Below, piece by piece: positions 11,646 through 23,800 of a stretch of DNA of 64,000 bases. The notes below the pieces were generated by a model. The model ran no database searches. It was not told where the DNA came from and saw nothing but the letters and a program-made list of their open reading frames with translations. The number at the start of each line of letters is the position of its first letter. Position 1 is the first letter of the stretch. The DNA is from Synchiropus splendidus (Eukaryota > Chordata > Actinopteri > Syngnathiformes > Callionymidae): contig NC_071347.1 in assembly GCF_027744825.2 (NCBI RefSeq), forward strand, positions 12,833,501-12,897,500. The letters are read 5' to 3'. The position numbers and the translations under genes were made by a program.

Positions 11646-13509
11646 TGACATCAAAGTTGAATATTTCATTAAAAGTAAAGGGATATGGAACCTCATGTCA
11701 CCACTGTGTGTTTTCAGACTCCAGGAGGAAACTTGCTTCGTATGTATACATTGGTTTGACTTTTCACAGTGGTGTTGCGTGTATTTCCTGTGGGTTCTGA
11801 CTCTGTTCATCACCTACAGGTGTTCCCAGAACTCCAGGGTTGTAGTTGGATGAGGATCCACCACATGACTCACAAAGAAAAGAAAACACAGAAGACTGTC
11901 ACTGTGTCTAAAAACCCCCCTCATCCAAACCAGATTGAATCTCAGAATATCTCACTGCTTCACCTGCACTGGCTGAACGAACACATATGGAACAATAATT
12001 ATTATAATATAATAACTGTGAGTCGTTGATCACATTGGCATGATTTATTTGTCCCATTTTACAAAGATACAAAAACTCGGAGTCTCAGCTGACATGGCAG
12101 CAGTGAAGCCTGCTGCAGGCCCTGGATCAAATATCGGCACAGATCGGGTCGTTCTCAAATATTTGACTCCCTTATCCAAATAAGACAACAGAAGATCCTG
12201 TTGGCTTGTTTTCAAGGGCACCTTCAGCCATCTGACAGTCTCAGCAGGCGCAGCTTCAATCGCTTATCAATTTGACCTCCATCTTGTTATAAATCAATTT
12301 TAATTTATTTTCGATTGTTGAGTTGAAGAAGGTGGCGGTTGTAACCAGGGCTTCGTCTCTATTTATTCAACTGGTGTCACCTGAAATGATTCTTTTTCTG
12401 CACGAAGTCTCGCTGTGCGTCTGAACTATCTGAAATTCCAGCCGACTGCCTGAAGGAACTTATGCCCATCACTGTTATCTGACTATACATGTTAATAACT
12501 GAAAACATGAAGGAAAAAAATGTTTTAGAAAAATCACTGCATTCACATGAGTCGCTTTCTCTCAGATAACAGCCTCTTTTTCAAAATGGAGATCATCAAA
12601 CAGTTCCTCAGGCATTTTCCGACACCACGGTGGAGATGGGCAGCGTGTATGTACAAGCAGTTACGTACGACACCGGTGCGCAAACACTGACATGCAAACA
12701 GACTCCTTCTCTCAGCCAAAATGTCGTGGACTGGAACAAGCCATGACAACAAGCCAGTCTATTGAACTGACCTTTACAAATATTCCTCAAGGTCCGACTC
12801 CATTCAAGAAGCCAAAAATTCCACCATTACAGTGGAAGAAGGATTGAAAGATTTGGATCAGATGAAGTTAGCATCGTTCCATTCATCTCAGGAAGATTTC
12901 AAAATGGCGGCACAACGAACCATTCAAGAGTCTCCATGTCATTTGAGATTGTCTGTATTTTATTACAGCTGCAGGGAGCAGTTAGCATCACTGCTCATTA
13001 AAGTCATGAAAAGGAGCGTGTAGTAAACATCTTAAAAAACAAAGAGATTGGAATTAGTTTTGCTTCACGTTCAATTTTCCATCTCAGAATTGCGAAAATG
13101 GCTTCAAAAGAAAGAAGCTCTTGCGAACTCCAGCACCTAAATATGTCATGTGTCACTGTCACAGAGAGCTCATGCATATTTTGGAGTAGTTTAAAGCGTT
13201 AAAATCGTCCTTTAACTTGCCTCAGCTGACGCATCAATCTTTGCTTATGAGACTGAAGTTCTGTCAATTCCTGACTCTGCACTGCCTCTCGCTGGTGGAT
13301 GCAGGCATTACATTTCCATTAAACCTTTCCATGAACAAAACCTTACAGAACATAAAAATTTACCCTCATTACATTACATTTATTTTGTGATATCTGAGAG
13401 TGTGAGTTCTTGCATACTTTATTGCGTCCAGAATTGACTCCATTGACTTCCTTCAATGCAGGTTGCCACCAGGAGTCGTGCACTTTTTTTTGAAAATGGG
13501 ACGATAACT

Positions 13510-14143
13510 TCACCTCACCTTCACCTTCTTCTGCCGCTTATCCGGGGTCGGGTCGCGGAGGCAGCATTCGGAGCAAGGAAGCCCAAACTTCCTGATCCGA
13601 ACAAACCTCCTCCAGCTCCTCCCGGGGGATCCCGAGGCGTTCCCAGGCCAGACCGGGGACATCATCTCTCCAGTGAGTCCTGGGTCTTCCCCTGGGTCTC
13701 CTCCCGGTAGGACATGCCCGGAACACCTCCCCAGGGAGGCGTCCAGGGGGCATCCGGATCAGATGCCCGAGCCACCTCAGCTGGTTCCTCTGGATGTAGA
13801 GGAGCAGCGGCTCCACCCCGAGCTCCTCCCGGATGACCGAACTCCTCACCCTATCTCTAAGGGTGCGCCCAGCCACCCTGCGGAGGAAACTCATCTCAGC
13901 CGCTTGTATCCGCGATCTCATCCTTTCGGTCACTACCCAAAGCTCGTGACCATAGCTGAGGGTGGGAACGTAGATCGATCGGTATATAGAGAGCTTCGTC
14001 TTGTGACTCAGCTCCCTCTTCACCACGACGGTTCGATGCAGCGACCGCATCACTGCTGCCGCTTCATCAACCCGTCTATCAATCTCACGCTCCCCTTTTC
14101 CCTCACTCGAGAACAAGACCCCGAGATACTTAAACTCCACCAC
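13510..14143 (-). pseudogene. 5'-truncated RTE/Rex3-like LINE, C-terminal ORF2 fragment
   Basis: The minus strand carries a 201-codon open frame ending at 13538. It contains FKYLGVLF, the stretch RSIYVPTLSYGHELW, then RIQAAEMSFLRRVAG and the run RRPRGRPRTHWRDDV, which are the familiar end of the reverse transcriptase/ORF2 in a very abundant fish LINE group. The sequence just past the stop (about 13500-13537) matches the usual 3' end, whose plus-strand form reads CTTCTGCCGCTTATCCGGGG. Homology stops abruptly at about 14143, where ORF2 should continue upstream, so this is a classic 5'-truncated insertion. The remaining frame has no stops, implying a fairly recent copy. Catalytic RT motifs and the endonuclease are absent, so it cannot move by itself. 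Assignment to RTE/Rex3 rather than another clade is from memory. Confidence 0.85.
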
Positions 14144-14149
14144 GATATT

Positions 14150-17100
14150 TGCATCGAAATGTTTTCATTCATATTTGTGACTGAAATGAAATATAACATC
14201 TGTTACTGCAAAATGTTGTTTGTAGAGTTTTTTTGGGCCCATTTTTTGAAAAAATAAAATGGCTGAAAATTCACGCAGCTGAGTGACATTGTATGCATCA
14301 GTTACACTCTGGGCCTCGAAGGTTCAGGCTTGTTGTTACCTAGCGTTAACTTCTTACTTGGGTTTCTTGTGTTTTTTATTTTTTTCCGGGTATCTCAGTT
14401 ACATTACAAGGGAGTGATCAGTGTTCTGATTACTTTTTCCAAATAACTGTGGCAACACTGCGGAAGACCGTGGATGTCAATCCGCTGCTGGTTCTTTCAA
14501 CTGACATTTGATTGGTTAAACTACGTTGAGGGTTATCTTGTTGACCTCTGGTCCATGTTATTAACTATAGTTAATGATAACAACAGGTCATTGCTCTCAA
14601 CTGAACTGAAACAGGATGTTATGGAGCTATGAACTGACCATCACAGTCTTGAGACACCTGAGTGGTGAGGCTTTAAATGCTTAAATACGTTCATGCATTT
14701 TTGCATGCAAAGTGTTGTTTCTTTTGTGTCTCCAAAACGCCGCTTCAGTCTGCATCTGTGTTCCTGGATCTTTCGGCTGTTTTCCCTCTCCACATCCGAG
14801 CATTAGTTCTCCTGTAATGATGCCCAGCATCATCGTCCTGTCTCTATCTCGCCGCAAAAGAAGCAAGAGAATAAATCCTTCCTCCGAGTGCTGAGTTGAA
14901 AGTAATCCAGCCAAATCCTTTCTCATAAACACGCTTATTCATTTCTGCTCCGTCTAACAAGGTGCCTTCTGGCCTAAGGTGCAGTCCTGCGTAAATATCT
15001 TCACACAAGCTTCTGTTGGTCTTCCGGGGGGTGTGTGCCATATCTATTTTTTTTTTTTTAAATAAAGCGCTAGGTCAGGACGACTCCTGTCTGAGGATCT
15101 CACCCTGGTACGTCTGGGTAGTTATAGCTCCTCAGATCTCCACTGACTCACCAATACATGCTGGAGGATGTGGCAGCAGAAGGTTCTTCACAGTGTCTCA
15201 GACTCTCTCACATGTGCTCAGTGTGAACCTGTGAAAAGCTCATGGTGGCAGCTCTAGTGCCACCAACCTGGGCTGTGAGCACAGGCCCTCTCACCGAGCC
15301 TGTTCCCGATGGTTTGAGCAGGAATTAACAGCCATGTTGTTGAGCCTGTTGTCCTCCCACGTCTCCTCATATCTCTGTCATGGTCTGGATACTCAGCAGG
15401 AAGACACACCCACGACACGCATGAGGGTTCACCTCCAGAGCAGCTTCTACAGCCTGCAGATACCTCATGCAAACGGACAGGGGATTGAAAAAATTTGCCA
15501 AAAAAGAAAACGATCTGTGGCCACCACCCTAGTTTATGACTTGTTTTCGCAAGCTTTCCACTGTATCTCTCCCACTTCTACACCACATGGTGCAATTGAT
15601 TCACATGGCTTCTGAAGAAGACAGGATTGTGTAACCCTGTTGTGAGGAAATGAAATTCTTTTAATGAAGGTCAATTTCCTTTTATTTATTTATTTTTGAG
15701 AGCTGAAATAAGCATAAAAATCGAAGGAAAAAAATGTTAAGATTGATACAAAAATGAAAACAAAGTATAGAATTGAGATTCACTCTGTGCACAATGTCAT
15801 TGTATTCTTTATGAAAAATGAATCAACTGTTTGAAATTGTTTCTATTCTGCTTGTGGCAGTTGTTTGTCTTTATTGTAGTTTCGGTGCTTAATTTCCCAT
15901 CAAACTGAAAATCCTTTTTGCTTTCTAGGATGTGAAGATGAAGAAGACGAGTCACGGTCCAAGTGTTGCGTGGGTAGTGCTCTTTTGTGACCTGTAGCTG
16001 CATGAAGGATGGTGAGACATCAGCAGTAAACTGCTGCCGCATTTCCCCTGCAGAGCGAAGCAGGTCAGAGGTCAACGTGGGGCAGTGCCCGCAGACGGAT
16101 GAGGGGAGGCCTCATAGATGCGTCAGCATTCTGATGATGAATGGCTGTAAAATGGTTTGGGCGATATCATCCTTTATTTTTGAAGTCGGTCGTGGCACAG
16201 AAAACAGTGTTGCGTGGCCTTTTTGCTGGTGGCAAATTCATCAAATGGACACTAGAGGTCACACTCTCACCATTCAATAGACGGTTCGCTTTGGTTTAGC
16301 TCCTTTTATTATCATTGTTCAGTCCACTTACTTTCAGTGAAGAGTGTTTTTCCTATCTGAGAATACTAATAATAATATGTGTTTGGGTCGAGCAGCACCA
16401 GGAGGTGTCTCACTCATATGCTGTCCAAGACTCCGAGAGGTCAAGCCTACGTCACCATTTCATCCTCAGCTCTCAGTGTCCGGTTGCCAGGTTCAGATGA
16501 ATTCAACACCATCACCATCCCAGCTGACGTCATTGACACCTTCCCCCTCTTTATTTCCGTCAGATGTCAAGGGTTCAAAACTTGAATAGACCAATGAAGA
16601 AATCCAAAAGCCTCATTCGATGAAAGGAAATCGACTTTTAAAAGCGATTCTTTTCGCTTGCATTCAACAGTTCCAGCTCTCAGCCTCTTTTAATCTCGCT
16701 TTTTTTAACCATTTATCTGTTGCTAGGTTGCAGGAAGCTTTCTTTCCTCATGCTACTTCTGCCAGTGCAGGACACCTCGCAAACCCCTCCTTAATCACAG
16801 TGTGGTTTTCTGATGCAACCAAATTATAACATTGTTTTTATTCTGTTTTGAAAGTCAGAGAATGTCTGAGCTCAAACCAATGATTCTGTTCTCAGTAGCT
16901 GACAGATGGCTTTGACTGAGCAACTGGACTTCACGCACATCCCATCAATATAGAGAAGACTACGCTTAATTTCTCAACAAAAAAAACACCACTTTGAGCA
17001 TTTATTTGACTGATAAACTTCTGTTTTTTTTTATAACATTGTATGCTTGCTTACCAGCCCTTTAGTCAGAAGGACTATGATGCTGAGTTGACTCACATTA

Positions 17101-20100
17101 ATGCAGATTATGAATCAATAATTGATGTGTTTGGTATGCTCTGTGGGGACCAGTCCCCTTCTTAAGGTTTTAAGAGGAAGAAAATGAATGAATGACTTGG
17201 GTCTTTGCTCACACGACTGAGCACAGAAGTCACCGGAACATGGCTCTGTTGTCCTCCATTTGTTTCAGCCCCGATGACTGAGGTTAAGCAGCCTCTGTCG
17301 AAACATGAAACAACTAGTGTTATAAACACCAGCTGACCTTTCGATTGCGCTAACTTCTCCACGGCACTGAGAAACACAAAGCAAACAATGAGGCGAGCGA
17401 GACCGGCCTGGTGAAGTTGCATTGCGTTTGCATTTATTTCTCTACTAGATATTCACATTCATAGCAGTTTCACTACAGCAAAGACACTAGTCCAAGTCTA
17501 AAAATCATGAGATCACTAAGTGAAAGTTTCAGGACCATCAGCATATCGTAACACAAATCAGTTGGAGTCAAATTTAGCTTAAAATACGACGACAAACTGT
17601 GACACAAGTTGAGAGTTAACTCCATGCATTACTGTCTTGTTTTCAAAAATACATCTGAGGAAAATAAAATGAGAATAATACTTAAAAGGCAGAACATGAC
17701 AGTCCCTATTTGGGAGTGCAGGAAAGTGCAGCAAATAGTCGAGTCATGGTATCACAGTAGGAATAATAAAGTGATTCATGCCATTGTCTTGAGTCATACT
17801 GACGTTGTCAGTCACAGCAAAGACACCAGCTGAATATATTTTTTGAATAAGGGAGAAACAAGTGCAATCTGAGCGATGGTTTACAGGGGAAGTGGGGATT
17901 TTTTGAATGTTGTTGTTTGATGTTGAATCTTACAGCTGCAATGAATCCGATCTTCATTGTATTGCCTTCTATTTGTTAAAAACTGACTTCGGATCTGTGA
18001 ATAAAAACTAATTTTTGACGCTCGGATTTGCTCAATTTCTAGTTCACCCAGTGTTTCCACATTGAAGTTCCAATAAAGTTGTATTTTACAAATTTAAACA
18101 GAATTGTCTAAGGGTGCTTTTGACATAATTAAACAAAATTTAACACTCTAAAAAGTTCTATCAGACATTTACATGTTTTTAAAAAAAAAAAAAAAAAATA
18201 TTTTTTTAATAACAGATGAACAAATGTGTGGGCAAACAGCTGTAAAAATAAAGGCCAAATTAAAAATAAAGAAATTCAACAACGACAATCATCACGGTGC
18301 TTCACTGGTACCCACAATATTTCTCAAACTTGATCAAAATAATGTTTGCTCTTAGCTTCCTATCTTCCCAGAAAGAGTCGCAGCCAAGAAAAGGTTGAGC
18401 GTAAAACATGCTAAAACGTCAGCAGCTATAGTTAAGGTTGAGTTTGTGCAGGTGTAGGTCTGGCAACCCCGGGGGCCTCCTGCTCTCTCCCAGGTCCCCT
18501 TTGTCAGCCAACACAAAGCTCAGGACAACAGAACTGTTGACAGGCTACAGTAAAGTGATGCGCCTGCTGCGCCGGGAGGAGGGGAAGATGGCAGCTAACA
18601 GGGCTGGATGGAAAGACCAGTCTTCTTCTGTGTGTCATATTTCACCTCTTCATCTTACACAGTATCGCCAGACCGAAGCGTGCGCTGTGAAAACCTTTCC
18701 TCACGGCCAGAGCTGATCCACGAGCTGCTCTTGCACTCCACAACTACATTCTTCCGATTTAAAGTCTTATCTTATTTGGCCGATAAGATTTGACCAACCA
18801 CCATGGGGTTAGTGAAGTAAAACAGGAATTCATGTTGAATACTGGCGTGTGATTATTTTAATCTTCTGCCTTTGTGTTTTAATATGTGGCTGATGAAAGA
18901 AGATTTACAACAGATCATGAAGAGTTTGGAAAGTGAATTGAAAGAAAAAATAGACAAGAAAGCTAATGCTAACTAGGAATGCAAGTCAGAGAAAGTAGGG
19001 GTCGGGAGAGAAGAAACAGCCTCACACATACTTCTCAAATCTCCGAGCATAAATCCATCTAAGCACCAACATCACAAAGCAGCTGACTCCTGCTTGAATC
19101 CGCTTCGCTTTGATGCGATACAACTCTGCATCTGTACGACTGCAGGAGCCCAAGCATAAAGCTTAATGAATTATCGACCAAACCATTGTTCAGCCTGCGG
19201 CTGAAAACTCATAAAATGATGCAGCAGTTTTACTGGACAATTCGGAAACAAGTCGCCCTCAGGTCACGTGGCGCAAAAAAAAAGCTGACTAAGAAAAGAG
19301 GAAGTGTTTTCACAGGTCAAACTTCTCCTCTTGTTGTCAGTCTTTTAAAAAACAGCTATGTGTTTACACCATGTTCCGCCTGCAGATATTATCATGGTGT
19401 CTTAGCACTTGTTTGAGCATTTTCCGCTGTGTACATGAGAGAGAGAAGAAGAAGGCTGAGAGGGCGCTGACGCTGCTAAAGCTAGCAGCGATCTGTTTGA
19501 ACTTGAGTCTCGCAGGCTGTGAGCCCCTTGCCCAGATAAGTGTGTCAAGTATTTATGTTGTGTCACGCAACACTTGTGTCACCTGGTGCGAGGAAAGAGC
19601 TGAGCTAAAGGGCAACTTTTTCTATTGACTTGTCACCTACTGTATTAGTGACTGAAAGAACAATGCGGGCACTGGCTTTCTCCACAGAAGACTGTCGTCT
19701 GGGAGAGGCTCAGATTAGATCTCTACTGATCCCAGTCGAGGAGGCAAAACATCAAGTCTATGAGCGAGGTTTTTGGACCAACTGGGAGGAAGCCATGGTG
19801 CGACCCCATGCTGAGATCATTCCCCTCGAGGCTGATGTTTGGGCCTCTCTGATGAGGCGAAAAGAGTGAAACCACCTCCTCAGAAAAAACATCACAATAA
19901 CTCTTTAGGTGGGTGGAATCTATCTTTGAGGTATTTGAGTATGAGCACTACATTACTGCAGGATTAACGGTAACAATCGGAGCAGCAGAATATATACCTG
20001 CCTCACCATGAAATATTCAACACAAAAGGATTAGAGGGCGAAGAGATGAAAGTTAAGTGAAAGTTCAACGGATGAAACACCATCAGCCTGGGATTAGCCG

Positions 20101-20884
20101 AGGTAGATTACAGAGGATTAAAGTCGATGGAGTGTCCTGTGAGAGGGAATTATTCTGCATAATAAGATAACTGATCTCTCACATGACGAGCTTTTTTCAC
20201 GTGTCAAAACCATCTATTGTGAAGCGTTCACACGCTAGAAAAACACCATAACACTGTGTCTCTCACACCCTCGGAACGTCTCTTCTGAACTGGACCAGCA
20301 GGAGTTGAAGGTGTTTTCAGGGCTAATGTTGCGGAGCAGCTGGGGGGTGGCAGAACACTGATAATACCGCAGAGATCAGCGCTTTGTTATGATAGTATTC
20401 GTGTGTCGGAGACATGTCGCAACGATTGCAGATCAAGGCTGGGTGAAAGTGGTTGTCCTTGAAACGAATAGGACCTGAATCTGACATAACCCCTGTATTC
20501 CAGGGCTATCAGAGGCCTCAGTCAAAATCCCTTTTATCAAGGTTTCCAGGCAATATCTATACATATATATATATCTATATACCACAGACGGCTGGTTGAA
20601 GTTATGCTCGTGTGTCAGTGTGGAGTCAGTCTGTGATAATGGCATCAGCAAAAACATGCATTCCCCTGTCTAGTGAAGGCAGGCTGGGTCTCCATGGTAA
20701 CCAGGGAGGTGTTCTCGGACCAGGTAGGACTGTTGTTGGACCACTTGAAGATACTTCATATCTTCACACGAGGAAGACAGATGAGACTACCACACTTATA
20801 AATACAAGATCCGTGTGAAGGCAGTGGTAGACCAGTTGCTATGGTAACAATTGAGATGAGGGTCACATGGGAACCACCTTGAGC
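14150..20884. other. Intergenic tract downstream of TMEM86A, no gene seen
   Basis: No exon with splice or family support on either strand. Short frames of 60-97 codons exist but look random. The last few hundred bases before 20884 should include the TMEM86A 3' UTR, but I saw no clear minus-strand AATAAA there. Confidence 0.55.
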
Positions 20885-23800
20885 TCATGCTTTTTTCCGG
20901 GCCACCTCTGCATACTGACACTCGACCGCTGACAGCGCTATGAGCATTTGGGCGGCGTAGTAGGTCGCCATGATGATGGCGCGAGAATGGGGCACGGGGA
21001 AGCAGAACTTGTTGACGGCGATGGTGAGATCCGACACCATGAAGAGCACGGCGCCGAGGCAGGAGCAAAGCTTGGTCCAGGTCCACAGGTCGTTGGCCAG
21101 CTGCAGCCCGGCCATCGCTCTCCACGCCATGAAGCCGATGAGGGCGATGTAGACGGCCACCAGGTAGGTGAAGGGGCCGGAGAGATAGGGGTAGAGCAGG
21201 GAGTAACTCACGGCGGAGACGGCGGCGATCGCCAGCCCCGCATGAGCGTTGATGGGCTTCATTCCGAAGGCTGAAGAGTAGAGGATGTGAGTGATGGCGA
21301 ACATCAGGAGGCCTGCGGAGCACATCAGATCACATCACATAAGCAACTATCAGGACGTTCAATTTAAAATGATATTAAATGTTGCTGGGGGAGCAACGAT
21401 AACAAATAAAAAGTCACAAATAAAGAAATTAAAATATGATTTTTATCTGGATTGTTTTGAAGGTGCTGCCACCTGCTGTGCAATCTAGCGATCAATGATA
21501 TTTCAAATGATAAAAATGGTTTCTAAACATATCGCTAAATAAATACTGCAATTTGTGGACTATTAGCCGCTACTTTTTATCTGGTCTGCAGCTGATACAA
21601 CAATAGATTTTTACAGTCGAAAGAGCGTCATGCTGCCAAAACATAGAGCCTCGTCACATCAAACCGATGAAATCCCAGGTGTTTTATTGACCTTAAAGTG
21701 CTCAAAACGTCCACAGCTCCGCCCACAGAGTCCATCTCCTGGAGGACGGGAGACGAGAAGCAGCAGCTGAGACTGGCTGTGGTGTTGGCCAAGTGGGCAA
21801 CAGCGCATTTTGAGCGCTTTAATGTAAATAAAAGACGCGAGGGGTTCATGATTCAAGTTCGGAGCGTTGCCCAGTTTATTTTGATGCTGGACCTTGTTTT
21901 TCAAACTAGTATAGAAGTAGTTCTCACGCATTTTTAAGGCGGGTGCACCACTAACTCTCTACGGCGCAGACAGCACCACTAATATTCCACTGTGCTCTAT
22001 AGTCTGGAATTTACAGAGAGGATAAAAAGAAAAAATGGTGGAAATGAGTGGCTGACAGAGCGACTGCGCTCTCACCAGCATTTTGTAATGAACAGTGTTG
22101 ATATCGTGACTTAGTGTACAATGAAATCAGTAAAATGTTCATGTGACTGAGGGAATAAAATGTGTTGCTGTTGTACTTTCACATCCTATAGCGCTGCTAA
22201 GCTAACGTCACTGGTGGTCTCGTGGTTAAGACTCAGAATTTGACTTCATTGTACACATTACTTTTTTAGAACAGCGTTATGAACGATTGAATCTGTTTGA
22301 ATCAACAAGTGCCTGGATTAACATCAGCAAGCCTTGTGTAACCAAAAGGTGTTAATCTTTTAGATAAGGCGTTTATGACAGCCGGAATGCTCTCGCCAGT
22401 CATTGCCATATAGGAACCAAATTAGAAATCCAAGCCCAATACCATGACTCTTGAAGGATCAGAGCTCCCTGGGATATTAGAAGCTAATTCAATAAGCCAG
22501 TGGAGCTGGCATTTGCCCCTGTGGCCTCAGAGTTATCGATGTAATAAGACTCCCGAGGCTCGTTTGGCGAGACAAAGATGAATCCCGTCTGTAATTAAGC
22601 TGCAGAAATACAAAGTCAAGCTACAGATTTTTTCAGAACCTTTGTCAGAATCTCTCTGCCAGGTCCTCGGAAGCAACATCACACCAGTCAACCCAAACTA
22701 GGAGATCCATTGAGTTTTGATGGAGCCTCGACGGATAGTAGTTCAGTCTTATCCTATACAAGTAACATCCGACTTAGGACCTGCTCGACTTACGTCCACC
22801 CGTACTTACGACCACGGCCAGCAGATGCTTATTTTATTTTTATTCAATGTCTGGCACTGCAGCACGTAGCAGCCCGGCATCGCATACGACAGTTACGGCA
22901 GCACAGTATCCCAGCATCTCACTCTAACACAGTGATCTACCACCACAGTAGTAGCTATAACCCTCGCCTCGGCTATTTAGAATGGCATTCCACTTCCAAT
23001 TCGACATACTACCAGTTGGTCGGAACCGATCCCGGTCGTAAATCGGATGTTACTGTATGTGGCCCCTGAATATGGTAGCAACACATTCTCCCTTCTAAGG
23101 CACCACGTACTGACAAATGTCATGCTGGGGTGACCATGGAAAGCTGTTACCTTCTTTGTGATTAGGGCTGCGTATTGGCACCTTGCGATACGATATGTAT
23201 CCCGATAGAGAAGTTGCCGATACGATAGCAATACTGTTAATCCAGCCATATTTTGTAATGACAACCATCACTTTGGGGGGGGAAATCAGATAATGCATAC
23301 AATATCATGTGCATGAAAACAAGGTCTAGTCCAGAGAGACAGAGACAGAACAACAGCGGAATGACTCGCTCCGTTAATAGTGTTACACACGTCACAAATG
23401 CAGCAGCATATCCAAGTAGCTATGGATTAAATATCAATATAAACAACTTAAAATATCAGGACAATATCACACAATCAAGTTTTGCAATACTTCAGCAAAA
23501 ATATGGATACGATATTGCGGAATTGTGATATGTATCGATATTTTCTTACACCCTTACTGACGTACCTTGTGGGATCACATGCGGATGCAAAGGTTGACTT
23601 GATGACCGTCACTATGTGAAGCCTTACAATTGAGAATGTGTTCACCGTGAGCAAGGTGGGGGGAGTGAAGGGGGGCTACCACAGCTATCTGGGGTGATGG
23701 TGAGGGACTCCCCTGGACAGGTGGAGACATCCAAACTCCCTCTACAGACGTCCTTCAACAAGGGAGGCTCTATTTTGAACCCATCACTGGGTGCAGGGTG

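Larger units (their letters stand above)
8546..13500. other. Intergenic tract, no firm gene
   Basis: No splice-supported gene. It includes a possible conserved non-coding block at about 9950-10600 and a TATA-associated 80-codon frame at 11403-11645, both listed separately. The rest is ordinary AT-rich intergenic DNA. Confidence 0.55.

Noticed and set aside
20948..21274. 108-codon plus-strand ORF
   Set aside because: Antisense shadow of TMEM86A exon 3.
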